A stretch of 64,000 nt of DNA from Paraspadella gotoi (GCA_051294375.1 CM119263.1:14648414-14712413), one strand, 5' to 3'; counted from the first letter of the stretch, positions 48,341 through 61,377 are shown. Numbers and translations: made by a program. The notes: generated by a model not told the origin, from the letters alone.

Positions 48341-50794
48341 CTAACCAACCCAATTGGTATAGAGTTGATCAATTAAAAATATCTACTTTGGTATCTTCCC
48401 TGGACTTTTTAGATTTCAAATTGCTTTACCTTATATAAGTTCTTATGCAATGAAACATTCCAGTAAATCAATCAATGAGACTCATTCATCTAGCCCTTCC
48501 CTCCAGGCAAATACAAATTTAGGGAGCACACTCGGGATCACCAATTCTTTTTGTTGCGTTTGTAGTCGGGCATCTAGCCTGGTTTCACGCTCAGCCTATA
48601 AGCCATGAGATTTCAATATAAACAGTCCTGCACCCCGTGGCTCATTGAGTAAGTGCAATTCATGCTTTCAATCCGACCACTAGTTACCAAAAATTGAAAA
48701 TCCTTACAAAACCGACAGAATTAAGCACATTTGCAGTGACGCCACGAAATTTATGGCAAAAATTTGAGAGGGGCTAATTGGACATTTAAGGCGTAGAAAT
48801 TTCAAAATTTTACTTTAATTAAAAGATTTAAACGTGAGAACGAACATATTACTAACTATGGGTATCACAATCCTGACCACACGGTACTTTAATTGTTAAT
48901 TTTAATTAATTAATTTTATTAATTAACTTGTTTTTTTCTCTAATTTATTTTTTTTTACCTTAGACATTATCTAATCTTTGTTTGTTTGTTTTTGATGATA
49001 TGTACTGATCACATACCGACTGCGGGAAGCGTGAGGACGGCCGTAAAGCTGCTTTGGCGGCAATGGCAAACACTGCAAGCCCAGGGACCGTCCATGGCTG
49101 CTAGAGGGGTTATAGAAGTTACGTGACAGTCCATCTTCAGCCCATGTAGGCTCTTATCCACTAGTCTTAAACCTAAAAAATATTTTAAACATTTTGAGGT
49201 TAAACCCATCTGTCATATGTCAAATATATATTTCCATCTCTCTTTGCTTCTATTCGGCTTTCTTTCTCGTGGCGTTCAAGTATCAACAGAGTTGTGGTAC
49301 CTCTTTCTAGACTATTTCAGTGCATGAAAATTTAATAGGAACCCAAGTAAGCAATGAACATTTCGTATTACCATCAGAAAAATGGACAGCAAGAACAGAT
49401 ATTCTCACCTCAAGATACAGATCTGTCACTAATTTAATTTACATTTTGCCTTCTGTTTTTGATATTGATTGAATTATCACAAATTATTAATTTATTTTTT
49501 TATTTGTCAAATACTCTATATATATAATGATATAACATAATCTCCATTTAGTTATTAAAAAAACATTTTTGGGAAAAAAACTTTCAAAATACTGGTATGC
49601 AAGCATATTGATTAAAAGAGAACCAAAATTTTTTTCAAAACTATAAAAAACACGGTAAATCCAAAATAGTAAAATATAAAAAATAAAATCCAATTGCGGA
49701 TCCCAGATTTACTTTTCCTAAAATTTCGTTTGTTTCCAAATTTTATCGTTTTTTGGCACTTTTTTTTCATGGGCAGCTTCTCAAAAAATGTTCTGAGAGT
49801 GGATCCTTGTCACGAAAGCTCATTGCCGAAATTTTAAGAAAATTTTAAAAATTTGCATTCAGAAGAAATCCTCTCCTGAGGTAAAGTAAAAGACCAAAAA
49901 CTCAAGTTAATGCATTCAACCCGTCATTCCATATACTTAGCATGACATTTGCGAGTATCCATTTTGCAATCAGTTTTGTTTTCATAGGAAAATAAAACCT
50001 TTAACAAGATTGAATATTTTTTTTCTAAATTTTAATTGACTTAAATTCACAAACGATTTGTAGAATAGGAGAAAAAAGCATACTACCAATTGTAGATCCA
50101 ATGATTAAAATTATCTAATACCAAGTCTTACAAGCCTAATCTTTATTGTTGAGAAGAGACGACCTTTTTTGAAAATTTTCACCTTTAGAAGGCTATATCT
50201 CAAAAAGTTGATATCTAGAAAAATTTTGGATTGGTGCATCTTGTACCCCGGAAGAATGGAATCAATGACCATCGGGACGAACATTCTTTTCTTTTTAAAT
50301 TTTTTTTTCAAGATCCCATGAACAGACTCACCGTTAAATTAACGTGTTTCATATGCTAATGAGATTAAATTATTCCTCTTTAATAAAAAATTTAGGAAAG
50401 TGGATAGAGAAATGTAGGTTGAAGAAATGAGAAAGGGGAAAATCGGGGAAGAGAAAAGTGGGAGAAGAGATACAGTCAAAAAAGAACAGGTGTCAAAAGT
50501 TAACTTTTATTACTCTAAATATAATATATAATATATATAATATTATATAGTATTTCCCGCATCTAATACTTAAGGGAGTGTCTTTTCATACATTGATACA
50601 CAATTCTTTGAAACATTATACCACTTCACTTGATAAGGAAGCCAGGTACTCTGGAGTGAATAAACGAGACTGGAGAGAGTCTTGAATTGAAAGCTTGCAG
50701 GGACTTTGCTATGTCATAACATCTGTAAGAGTGATGGAGGCCTTAAACCACAGAAACCTGTCCAAAGTCATGGGCAAAATAGCTTATTTATTAA
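48341..50794. other. AT-rich, no gene seen
   Basis: No frame with protein-like content. 49009-49210 is somewhat GC-richer but short and unrecognised. Confidence 0.55.
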
Positions 50795-50832
50795 ATGAAT
50801 GGATAATTTTTATATCGTTGTACCAATTTCAT
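50795..50832. repeat. Dispersed short repeat, copy 2
   Basis: ATGAATGGATAATTTTTATA followed by a near-copy of positions 21-39, the same as the first 39 bases of the window with one substitution and a one-base deletion. Confidence 0.6.
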
Positions 50833-51397
50833 ATAAATCACCAAGAAATTCAACTTCCGCTCTTACCTTAATTTTTAATACCAAAAAGAAAAATGAGGGC
50901 GATTGAACTCTTTGCTTTTTGAATATTTGATCAAAGCAAGCAAAAATAGACTGGTTTTAAATCTTTGAAAAGGAATCAAGTGACTAAACGAGAAAGCGTG
51001 TGTCACTTTTTTTGTGCACTTAGGGGGCGGCAGGTGTTCGTGCGGTGGCGGGCGGTGGCAGCGAGCGGTAGAGGCGGTGGCGGCGGAAGTCGGCGAGGTG
51101 GCGACCCCAGAACAATCCATCATGCAAAGGGCCCACATAGTTTGCCAATCTTTTAATTCGTAAGTTTAGGTTGTTGCGGGTTTCTCAACACCCCAAGTTG
51201 TTCCAGGTTCATCCAAGCGATCGACCCGACTCGTAGCAGAAGGAGTCTCTTCCCTTCTTATTTTTATTTTTTTTTTAATACTTTGCGCTTAAATATTAAA
51301 TAATTACGTACTATTGAACTCAGCCTACGTCTTTTTCATTTCGTCGTATATTGTGTTATTATATTGGGGAACCCCACACCTTCTTTCCTCGCCTTAC

Positions 51398-51666
51398 ATC
51401 GGCGTAAAGTAGGAACGCTCGTTAGCCGAATGCCTTTCCGTAGAACATGTAGCACCCGTTGTAGATCTTGTCGTTTTGATACTGCTTGGGGATGGCGTGT
51501 TTGAGGAAGCAGATCTCCAGATTCCCGTGTTGGTCACCGTGTTCCCGGAGAGCTCCCGTCGCTGGATTCCAGTAAGGCGAGGCCATGGCCAAGCAGGCGC
51601 TGAAGATGGCAATGACGAGACGACGGCGATGGCGACGCCCAATGGTTGTCGTCGTCTTGACCGCAT
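51398..51666 (-). pseudogene. Frame-broken inverted copy of claudin-like exon 1
   Basis: Same sequence as 57191-57458 in reverse, but with at least seven one-to-three-base indels (for example an extra base in CCATTGGGCG, in TGGAATCCAG and in TTCGGCTAACG). These break the frame repeatedly. No exon 2 follows on this side. Confidence 0.85.
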
Positions 51667-52410
51667 GTCGTCGGGAATTGAATGGGATGAGATAGCGGAG
51701 ACCGGATCGAGGTCGTGGCAACGATGCAGCTTTTTCGCCAGGTGCGAGTTGGCGTCGTGAATGTCGCCGCGAGACACGACACACTCCCGAGACGTACGAG
51801 CGAGAGTGAAGAGACGGAATGAAAAGAGCGAGAGGAATTCGCTCGGGATGGAATCTTCGTGGAACCAAGTTTGGATTACGAGGCAGACAAATCGGGGAAG
51901 AAGCGATCGCGTGTCTAAAAATACCTTTTTATTTTTTTATGGAGTACAGTTGAATGAAAAACTGGATTCTCTTCTCTCGATATCCAGAAGTTGCCAGGAG
52001 GTGACTCACCTTCTTTTCCGTTGTCGTTGCCGCAGCGGACTGACACTTACCTGCGACAGCAGCAATCTCTCGCAGTCGCAGCGGCTGTCGGCTTTTGCAG
52101 CAGCTCCTTGGGTGAGGCCAATGTGTTGAAACAGGTAGTTGACGGATTAAGAGAGAGAGGAAGAACGAAACAAAAGATCTTTGCGATGATGATATTGCAT
52201 TAAAGTTTAGCGGTTTAAAGAACAGGTATTTTTCATATTCATTTAATTCCACTAGGTTAGAATAATTGACTAATTCTTTCAAAAAATCATATTCATTTCA
52301 GCTTCAATTGATCCCTCAAAGACGAAAAAAAATTACGTCGTTTACTATCCATTGTACAATATACATCATTACATGAACCATGATTAAAAAAAAAACAATT
52401 TAAAGAATCA

Positions 52411-52416
52411 TTTATT
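52411..52416 (-). terminator. Poly(A) signal AATAAA, left-arm copy
   Basis: Inverted copy of the AATAAA at 56444-56449, about 260 bp downstream of the exon 10 copy's stop codon. Confidence 0.5.
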
Positions 52417-52674
52417 CATAAAGTCATTATTGTTATCAATTTATTATTTCAGCCAGGTAATAATAGATAGAAAGAACTATGTATTGACATGGATAAAGAA
52501 AATGGAGAGAGAGAGAGAGATAGAGAGAGACAGAGAAGAGAAAAGAATTAGAGAGACAGATAAATAAAGAAAAAAATCTGTATAATTTTTTTTTTAAAAA
52601 TCCATATACTACAATCCAGAAAATGACAAATACTCGGGAACACTCCCTCCCAACCAACAGCGGTCCAGCGTCCA

Positions 52675-52870
52675 TCACTTCTTGGGCTTCTTCCCGTCGG
52701 ATTTTTTGGTTTGATACTGCGCCTGCGTCCCAGTACCGGCGGCCCCGGATGTGCTGCCCATGTCTCGCTTCACTATGCCCTTCATCACTTTGTGGCGCAA
52801 CTCGCCGGAAGTGAGGGGACGTGCGAAGTCGTCCAGTTGCTCCGCTTCCTCGTCCGAGGCGTATTCGTCC
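52675..52870 (-). pseudogene. Inverted duplicate of docking-complex exon 10
   Basis: Same length and encoded peptide as 55991-56186. It is intact but on the strand opposite to the rest of the gene, so it cannot be spliced to exon 9 as drawn. Confidence 0.8.
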
Positions 52871-53030
52871 CTGCAAAGGGAAAGGGGGGAGCGGGAGATG
52901 GCAGAAAAGAGGGTGGAATAAGAAGGAGTCGATAGGGGGGAAGGCCGAAGAACGGGTACAGATGGGGATAAGGAATACGAAGGATAAATAAAAGTTTTTT
53001 CCCAGCGACAGTTCGGAAAATTATAGCTGC

Positions 53031-53084
<54 letters not shown>

Positions 53085-53389
53085 ATATCATATAACTTAT
53101 AACTAACCTTAACGGAATACAAACTTCCGACCGACCAATTGGGGACGAACCTTCTTTCCCCTATTTTCCCCTAAAAAAAAAAGAAATTTTAAAAAGAAGG
53201 CATTTAAACTTGAAACGAGTCCTTGAGATTTCCCGACTCTTTTTTTATTATTAAATAAGAAAAAACGCAGGTTTCTTTCCAATTTTTTTTTCTGGTGAGA
53301 GAAACCAGAGAGTCACATCTGCTGCCGCGCGCCGATTCCCTTCGCGAAACATCAAGCACAGAGGTTTTTTTCAAATGATATTTGAAGGC

Positions 53390-53391
<2 letters not shown>

Positions 53392-53478
<87 letters not shown>
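53392..53478. repeat. (GA)n microsatellite in the left arm
   Basis: Its right-arm counterpart probably fell into the gap at 55284-55515. A second pair is CT 53031-53083 versus GA 55641-55723. Confidence 0.9.
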
Positions 53479-53479
<1 letters not shown>

Positions 53480-54302
53480 CTGGATAGGGGATATAAATAG
53501 GGAAAGGTCGAGAAAGGAGGAAATACTAGAGAAATCAAGAAAAATGAAAGTAGGAAGAAAGAAAGCGAGAAAGGAAGTGAGGGAAGGACTTTAGGAATGG
53601 AAGGAAGAAAATTGAAGAGAAAGAAAAAAAAGAAAGAAGGAAGGAAGTAAGGAGGAAAGGAAGTGAGTAAAATACTGAAGGAATTTAATAAAAAATAGAG
53701 AAAGAAAGACAGAGAATACAAGGGAGAAAAGACATCTTCTTTTTTTTCAAAGCTCAGTAGGTGAAGGGAAAAAAATAATGAAGAGTCATAGTGCATGAAG
53801 CGTGGCTAAGGACGTGGAAAGGCTAAAAAAAGGAAGATTATGGGGTCGGGTGGTTATGAGGAAAATGAGGAAAAACGTGAAAGCGAGAGAGCGAGAGAGC
53901 GAGAGAGACGAAGAGAATGAATGATGAATTGTCCGCGTTCCTTTTCCCCCCTCAAAAACAAAAAAATAAAAAATTCCGGGACCACGTCTGAGAAATAACC
54001 TTCGCTTCGTTAGGCTCCATACAACTTATAGGACCGTTTAAAAGGACCGAAAATGCTGAGCGGAATGGGTGAGGGCTCAGGAATCAATTTTCACCGAATA
54101 AATACTCAATATTCATTTTCATGCAATAAGAAATACTGTGCAAGATATCCATTTTATAGGAACGCACCAAAAAAAATTAAACAAAAAACAAAACAAAAAA
54201 TACTAAAAAAAACGCAACCAAACGAGGAAACTAAGCCGCAAAATTGCAATGCTTCTCTTAAAAGCCTCTCGAAATAGAACAAAATAAAACCCAGCGTCTT
54301 TC

Positions 54303-54382
54303 TTTTTTTTTTTTCTCTCTTCTTTTGTTCTTCTCTCCTCCCGCTCCGAAACACGTTCGAATCTATTGATTTCTCGACTGAA

Positions 54383-54481
<99 letters not shown>

Positions 54482-54548
54482 CCCGTGATTCTTTTTTATT
54501 GCGCCATTCGCTCCGCGCATCGTGGTCGCGCGCACGTTTTCCGCTTAA
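54303..54548. other. Unique spacer between palindrome arms, with (CT)n
   Basis: About 245 bp with no inverted partner, including CT at 54388-54480. It sits on the symmetry axis. A long simple repeat at the turn-around point is where a fold-back read or wrong contig join is likely. Confidence 0.75.
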
Positions 54549-55638
54549 AAAAAAGAAAGACGCTGGGTATTTATGTTCTATTTCGAGAGGCTTTAAGAGA
54601 AGCATTGCAATTTGCGCTTATTTCCTCGTTTGGTTGCGTTTTTTTTTAGTATTTTTTGTTTTGTTTTTTGTTTAATTTTTTTTGGTGCGTTCCTATAAAA
54701 TGGATATCTTGCACAGTATTTCTTATTGCATGAAAATGAATATTGAGTATTTATTCGGTGAAAATTGATTCCCTGAGCCCTCACCCATTCCGCTCAGCAT
54801 TTTCGGTCCTTTTAAACGGTCCTAAAAGTTGTATGGGAGCCTAACGAAGCGAAGGTTATTTCTCAGACGTGGTCCCGGAATTTTTTTTTTTTTCTTGTTT
54901 GAGGGGGGAAAAAGGAACGCGGACAATTCATCATTCATTCTCTTCTGTCTCTCTCGCTCTCTCGCTCTCTCGCTTTCACGTTTTTCCTCACTTTTCCTCA
55001 TAACCACCCGACCCCATAATCTTCCCTTTTTTAGCCTTTCCACGTCCTTAGCCACGCTTCATGCACTATGACTCTTCATTATTTTTTCCCCTTCACCTAC
55101 TGAGCTTTGAAAAAAAAAGAAGATGTCTTTTCTCCCTTGTATTCTCTGTCTTTCTTTCTCTATTCTTTTTATTAAATTCCTTCAGTATTTACTCACTTCC
55201 TTTCCTCCTTACTTCCTTCCTTTCTTTCTTTTTTTTCCTTTCTCTTCATTTTTCTTCCTTCCATTCCTAAAGTCCTTCCTTCCNNNNNNNNNNNNNNNNN
55301 NNNNNNNNNNNNNNNNNNNNNNNNNNNNNNNNNNNNNNNNNNNNNNNNNNNNNNNNNNNNNNNNNNNNNNNNNNNNNNNNNNNNNNNNNNNNNNNNNNNN
55401 NNNNNNNNNNNNNNNNNNNNNNNNNNNNNNNNNNNNNNNNNNNNNNNNNNNNNNNNNNNNNNNNNNNNNNNNNNNNNNNNNNNNNNNNNNNNNNNNNNNN
55501 NNNNNNNNNNNNNNNGGCAGCAGATGTGACTCTCTGGTTTCTCTCACCAGAAAAAAAAATTGGAAAGAAACCTGCGTTTTTTTTCTTATTTAATAATAAA
55601 AAAGGCGGAAGTTCATATATAGTTAGAACAGTGATGAT

Positions 55639-55723
<85 letters not shown>

Positions 55724-55990
55724 AGCTATAATTTTCCGAAACTGCTCGCTGGGAAAAAACTTTTTTATAAGTCCTATCCATATCTCTTATCGATTAATCT
55801 GTCCGTTCTCGGGCCTTCCCCCGGCTATCCGACTCCTTCTAATTCCACCNNNNNNNNNNNNNNNNNNNNNNNNNNNNNNNNNNNNNNNNNNNNNNNNNNN
55901 NNNNNNNNNNNNNNNNNNNNNNNNNNNNNNNNNNNNNNNNNNNNNNNCCTCTTTTCTGCCATCTCCCGCTCCCCCCTTTCCCCTTTGCAG

Positions 55991-56186
55991 GGACGAATAC
56001 GCCTCGGACGAGGAAGCGGAGCAACTGGACGACTTCGCACGTCCCCTCACTTCCGGCGAGTTGCGCCACAAAGTGATGAAGGGCATAGTGAAGCGAGACA
56101 TGGGCAGCACATCCGGGGCCGCCGGTACTGGGACGCAGGCGCAGTATCAAACCAAAAAATCCGACGGGAAGAAGCCCAAGAAGTGA
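55991..56186 (+). CDS. Docking-complex gene exon 10 (C-terminus)
   Basis: Acceptor CCCTTTGCAG at 55981-55990. The exon supplies one base to a split Gly codon, matching the phase-2 donor of exon 9, then 64 codons and TGA. It reads DEYASDEEAEQLDDFARPLT, then SGELRHKVMKGIVKRDM, then a Gly/Thr/Gln stretch and a basic end KKSDGKKPKK. An acidic SDEE block followed by RPLT-ELR-K is what I recall from C-termini of ODAD1-type proteins; that, plus strand and phase, is the basis for assigning it to the docking-complex gene. It could instead be the end of an unrelated gene whose other exons lie in the gaps. Confidence 0.65.
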
Positions 56187-56443
56187 TGGACGCTGGACCG
56201 CTGTTGGTTGGGAGGGAGTGTTCCCGAGTATTTGTCATTTTCTGGATTGTAGTATATGGATTTTTAAAAAAAAATTATACAGATTTTTTTCTTTATTTAT
56301 CTGTCTCTCTAATTCTTTCTCTCTCTCTGTCTCTCTCTATCTCTCTCTCTCTCTCCATTTTCTTTATCCATGTCAATACTATAGTTCTTTCTATCTATTA
56401 ATTACCTGGCTGAAATAATAATTGATAACAATATGACTTTATG

Positions 56444-56449
56444 AATAAA
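56444..56449 (+). terminator. Poly(A) signal AATAAA after exon 10
   Basis: Canonical AATAAA about 258 bp downstream of the exon 10 stop codon, on the same strand. Confidence 0.6.
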
Positions 56450-56741
56450 TGATTCATTTAAATTGTTTTTTTTTAATCATGGTTCATGTAATGATGTATA
56501 TTGTATAATGGATAGTTAACGACGTAATTTTTTTTTCGTCTTTGAGGGATCAATTGAAGCTGAAATGAAAATATGGTTTTTGAAAGAATTAGTCAGTTAT
56601 TCTAAACCTAGTGGAATTAAATTAATATGAAAAATACCTGTTCTTTAAATCCGCTAAACTTTTAATGCAATATCATCATCGCAAAGATCTTTTGTTCGTT
56701 CTCCTCTCTCTCTTAATCCGTCAACTACCTGTTTCAACACA

Positions 56742-56810
56742 TTGGCCTCACCCAAGGAGCTGCTGCAAACCCGACAGCCGCTGCGACTGCGGAGATCGCT
56801 GCTGTCGCAG
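56742..56810 (+). promoter_or_regulatory. Possible non-coding first exon of the claudin-like gene
   Basis: GC-richer sequence ending at CTGTCGCAG|GTAAGTGT, a strong donor, about 380 bp upstream of the claudin-like start. A second donor-like AGAAG|GTGAGTC lies near 56850. Transcription data are needed to confirm. Confidence 0.3.
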
Positions 56811-57190
56811 GTAAGTGTCAGTCCGCTGCGCAACGACAACGGAAAAGAAGGTGAGTCACCTCCTGGCAACTTCTGGATATCGAGAGAAGAGAATCCAGTT
56901 TTTCATTCAACTGTACTCCATAAAAAAATAAAAAGGTATTTTTAGACACGCGATCGCATTCTTCCCCGATTTTCTGCCTCGTAATCCAAACTTGGTTCCA
57001 CGAAGATTCCATCCCGAGCGAATTCCTCTCGCTCTTTTCATTCCGTCTTCTTCTACGCTCGCGTACGTCTCGGGAGTGTGTCGTGTCTCGCGGCGACATT
57101 CACGACGCCACTCGCACCTGGCGAAAAAGCTCATCGTTGCCCGACCTCGATCCGGTCTCCCGCTACTCATCCCATTCAATTCCCGACGAC

Positions 57191-59201
57191 ATGGCGGTCA
57201 AGACGACGACAACCATGGGCGTCGCCATCGCCGTCGTCGTCGTCATTGCCATCTTCAGCGCCTGCTTGGCCATGGCCTCGCCCTACTGGATCCAGCGACG
57301 GGAGCTCTCCGGGAACACGGTGACCAACACGGGAATCTGGGAGATCTGCTTCCTCAAACACGCCATCCCCAAGCAGTATCAAAACGACAAGATCTACAAC
57401 GGGTGCTACATGTTCTACGGAAAGGCATTCGCTAACGAGCGTTCCTACTTTACGCCGTGTAAGGGCGAGGGAAAGAGAGTGGGTGGATAATACGGTTGGA
57501 TTAATGGAGTCATTCTCCCAATCTATATTTACATAGAATTAAACGAAAGTTTGATGTCACAACTTAAATAAACAACCCCCTCTCGCTCTCTGGACAGGGT
57601 GGCTCATCGGCTGTCAGGTTGCCATGACAATGGGATTTTTGGGAACGATCCTCTCCGGCATCCTTCTCCTGGTCTACTTTCTCTGCATCGCCAAGAAGAA
57701 TTATTGGCACGTTCTCACCGCACTCGCCATTGTGCTTTTCCCGACTGGTAAGTAAAAAATTTCTCTGCAACTGCAGCTGTGACAGCTACCTAATTTTTTT
57801 GTTATTAAATCGGTAAGTATGGTGGACTAAAATCCACCAACCGTTCATCAGTGGCCATTGGTGCCGGAGGCAAGTCATTCGCCTCCCAACCCAAAGGTCC
57901 AAGGTTCTAACCCGGTGGCCGCCTAGCAGTTAAGAGGGATGGGGCTCTTAACCCACCTTTAACATGGTGTTACAGCCTGATCCGAAGCTCAGGGACTGCT
58001 TATATTGAACTGTTCTGTCACTAACTCTTAACATTAATTACTGTCTCTTCATAAGTTTTAAATATGAGGAACGCGACCCCTCGCTCTTACCTCCTTCGGG
58101 TGAGTTAATATAACACATTAGCTTTTTTCTTTTCCTCGTAAGTTACTCGACCTTTTAACTTTTCCCGCCATTTCTTCAATCTTCCTTTTCCTCATTTCGC
58201 CTCGAACTCCCATTACAATGTCCCCCCCCGACCCAACCAGCGCCATTTTCCCATCCGCCATCGTCTCCGTTTAAAAGTCGCCATTGTCCTCTTCGTCGAA
58301 ATACATAATCCTCGAGGGACGTTGCCCATAGTTCTCGGGATCGTTACCCTTCCATTCCCTCAAGACGAGTTTCCCCGGGTCATCGACATTGTTCTCGTTC
58401 CCGAGGGGCGCGTCGTTCAATTAAGGTCGAGACCCCTTAAGACTGGGAAGGGCGTCGCGAACGAGAGACCCCGACAGTAAAGTTCGGAATTCGGTCGGAG
58501 GCGACGGCGAGTGAGCGGCAATAACGGTGGCCGAATGGCGAAAAACCTTTTTTTTTTGGTGGGGGGGTTGGAGAAATGTTTTTGAGGTGATCGCAGATTA
58601 GCAGAGGCCTTCTAGGGGTTGTACCTTAACAGTTAACTATATTTCTATTGTAATATAGAGGAATGACCAATGCCCAAAATATTTTCTTTTGAAAAAATCC
58701 TCGATTCTTTTCAATCGTCAACATTTTATACATCCTATTCAATACTATACAGATACGAATCCGGCTCTCAAATTTTAGCATGTTTTTCTTTTGCTCTTTT
58801 CATGATCCGTCGATTGGCCAATGGTCATCGTTGGCGCCGTTAAGAGATGGCCAACAGTCATTGGCTATTCCTGGCGTCATTTGGCCGCAGACATCCGCCT
58901 TTTGATCTCTCTCCATTTTCCATTCCGAGACTTTCTTAGCGATAATCGTTATTAGGGTCGAAAATTATTCGGAAGTTATTTTTCTGTTGGGAAACATTTG
59001 GGCGGAACACACTTTTTCCTGAACTACCTCGTCAAAAGACGAACCTCTCTCACCTCAAGATCCCCTTAGTTCAAGAAGAGAGCATTCGTGCTTCGGTTCA
59101 TGGTCGAAATATTCGCATATAATAAAACTGAAGGCGAAAATACTAGGAAAGGATAATGAAAATAGATCGCGAAAGAAAGAATGAAGAAAGAAGAAAAAGA
59201 A

Positions 59202-59251
<50 letters not shown>

Positions 59252-61169
59252 CAAAATAAAAGAAAATGAGCGAGAAGGTACATACATACGTTGGAGAGAG
59301 AAGAGAAGAGAGAGTGTCGAGCCAGAGCCCCCATCAATCAGCGAAAACAAAGAAAGTTGAGAGGAAAGAAAGAAGAGAAAAGAAAAGAAAACGAAAACGA
59401 TTTTTTGTGTTCAAAATGAAAACAATAACAAAACAACAACGTCGACTTGAACTTTATGAGACGGGAAAACAAACGGATGGGGCTCCAGTTCCATCATGCA
59501 GACAAAGAAGGAAGACACTCGCCTGTCTATTTNNNNNNNNNNNNNNNNNNNNNNNNNNNNNNNNNNNNNNNNNNNNNNNNNNNNNNNNNNNNNNNNNNNN
59601 NNNNNNNNNNNNNNNNNNNNNNNNNNNNNNNNNNNNNNNNNNNNNNNNNNNNNNGCCGCCGCCGACAACGTCGCGACAGCTGTCCTTTCGAATCAATTTT
59701 TCTCTTTTATTCTGATTTCCCACAGGCTATGATTCCATATCAATTTTTCTTTTTTCTCTCCAGATCTTTTTTTCTTTCTGTTCTCAACCCTTTCTGCCCT
59801 TTCTTCTTTTTTTCGGGGACGAGGTGAGGAGGAGAAGGCGGAAAGGTGAGGCGCAGGAGGATAAGGTGAAGGAGGATTGATGTGCTGCGGCGAAGGGTAG
59901 AAGTAGGTTACGTGAGGAAGGAAAGGATAAAGAAAATGGAAAGGTAAGGAGATTAGGAGTGAAAGAGTAAAAGAGTATAAGAGAAACAGGTTTTGGGAAA
60001 GGTTGAGAATAGAGGAGTAAAATGCCGAAGGAACAAATTGAAAAAAAAAAGAGGTGTGAGGTGAGAAAAGGAAAATCAGTTGAGGCGAGGCAAGAAGGAG
60101 AGGGCCGAAGAAAGGTGAGTTGAAGGAAAGGGCAAAGGTGAGAATTTTGTGACCTTCGTTTTCTTTTCTTCGCTCAACTAAAACGTGAAAAAAAAGGATT
60201 TTTATAATTCGTTGTCGACGCGTATTTAATATTGATGAGAACCTATTTAAATTCAATAAGAGGAAAGGAAAGAAAGGGGAAAAAAAAAAAAAAAACTGAT
60301 TTCGTTAAATCTGAGTCTCTTATGCAGATGCATTTAAATGGCCGAGTGGCACCATCTAACGCCTTGTTCATTTCTCCCCGAATCTGAAAAAAAAAAGTTG
60401 GCGAGCCATCAAAAAAAGAAGGTCCCATCAATGGAATTAAGAAAAAAACACGGAAAGACAGGAAAACGTACCCAAGGTCGCATCCAAAAACGGGTTGAAA
60501 GATGAGGAAAGCTGCCTTTGCAAAGCCTTTTTCACCTTCGCGCAGTCTTGCAGACTCTCTCTCTCTCTCGCTCTTCTCTCTCTCTTCTCTCTCTCTCCTC
60601 TACTCTCTCTCTCCCTCTCTCTCATTCTCTCTCCTTTCTCATCTTCTCTCTCTCTCTTTCTCTCTCTTTCTCTCCTCTTGGTCGAGCGAGAGGTTGCGAA
60701 AGAATTGCTTGGCCGCCTCTTTCTCTTGCTTGGCTGCGTCACGGGTATGCGCATAGTCTGCCTTGGGTGCGGCCTTGGAGGAATTTGGCGAAGAGTGGGT
60801 TTTCGGGTAAGGCGGGTAATGGTAGGTGTCTAGTGTCTACCGTCTACCTACCCGTCTACCGTCTACCTGTCTGCCGTCCATCGTTTGAGCGAATGTGGTT
60901 TTTGTGAAAAATGATTTTGCGTAAATGTTCATCTGCTCGTCGTTTTAGAAGACCTTTATCAGACATGATCTTGGAATGGGAGGCGTCGCAATGAATTAAA
61001 TGAACCGAAATCCAAAAATCCAATGATTGATGCTGCAATTGCCGCATTTCAATCTGATATTTTTCTCAAATGGACCAAGAATCAAACTAAGAAAATAAAA
61101 ATACCAACAAACCGACAATGAAACTAATATCTCACCTCCCATTTCTCTTCCCAGGCGGCCTCATCCTCG
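57191..61169 (+). CDS. Claudin/PMP22-like four-transmembrane protein, cut by a gap
   Basis: Exon 1 57191-57458, exon 2 57598-57747 and the start of exon 3 at 61155, all GT/AG with agreeing phases; the gap at 61170 removes the rest. Residues about 9-30 form TM1 (VAIAVVVVIAIFSACLAM). The first extracellular loop has PYWIQRRELSGNTVTNTGIW, then Cys and, later, YNGC, fitting the W-GLW-C-C pattern of the PMP22/EMP/claudin family in relaxed form. Exon 2 encodes TM2 (MTMGFLGTILSGILLLVYFL) and the start of TM3 after NYWHVL. Arthropod-type relatives act in septate junctions, so a junctional role is possible but inferred. Sequence after the gap (61195-61301) stays open in one frame but is unlike the family. 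Exon 1 has a broken inverted copy at 51398. Confidence 0.75.
57817..58051 (+). repeat. SINE-like family A, copy 5
   Basis: Full-length copy in intron 2 of the claudin-like gene, from TATGGTGGACTAAAATCCAC to ATTACTGTCTCTTCA, with the B-box-like GGTTCTAACCCGG. Confidence 0.85.
58052..61154. other. Remainder of claudin-like intron 2, no gene seen
   Basis: 58070-58520 is CG-richer. GA at 59202-59250, CT at about 60556-60676, gap at 59533-59654. Open frames here are shadows of GA/CT tracts. Confidence 0.6.
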
Positions 61170-61325
61170 NNNNNNNNNNNNNNNNNNNNNNNNNGGGGCT
61201 AATAATATTTACCCACGGGACTTCTCGGGGCTCTCGGCTTCCGCTTCTCGGCTTCTACAACACTTCTAGCGGCATACATTCTCGGGGAACCTCCGGGTAG
61301 AAAAATTGGGAACAATGGGAAAGAC

Positions 61326-61329
<4 letters not shown>

Positions 61330-61372
<43 letters not shown>
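61330..61372. repeat. (GA)n microsatellite
   Basis: Perfect GA run 135 bp right of the gap that cuts claudin-like exon 3. Confidence 0.9.

Positions 61373-61377
<5 letters not shown>

Larger units (their letters stand above)
51380..54302. repeat. Inverted duplication, left arm (noisy)
   Basis: Reverse complement of 54549-57478. Paired positions sum to about 108855, so the axis is near 54428. It contains inverted copies of docking-complex exon 10 and of claudin-like exon 1. The claudin copy differs from the right arm mainly by single-base indels. Confidence 0.9.
54549..57478. repeat. Inverted duplication, right arm
   Basis: Partner of 51380-54302. This arm is likely the authentic one: docking-complex exon 10 is on the plus strand like the rest of its gene, claudin-like exon 1 is in frame, and claudin exon 2 follows at 57598. 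Gaps at 55284-55515 and 55850-55947. Confidence 0.9.
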
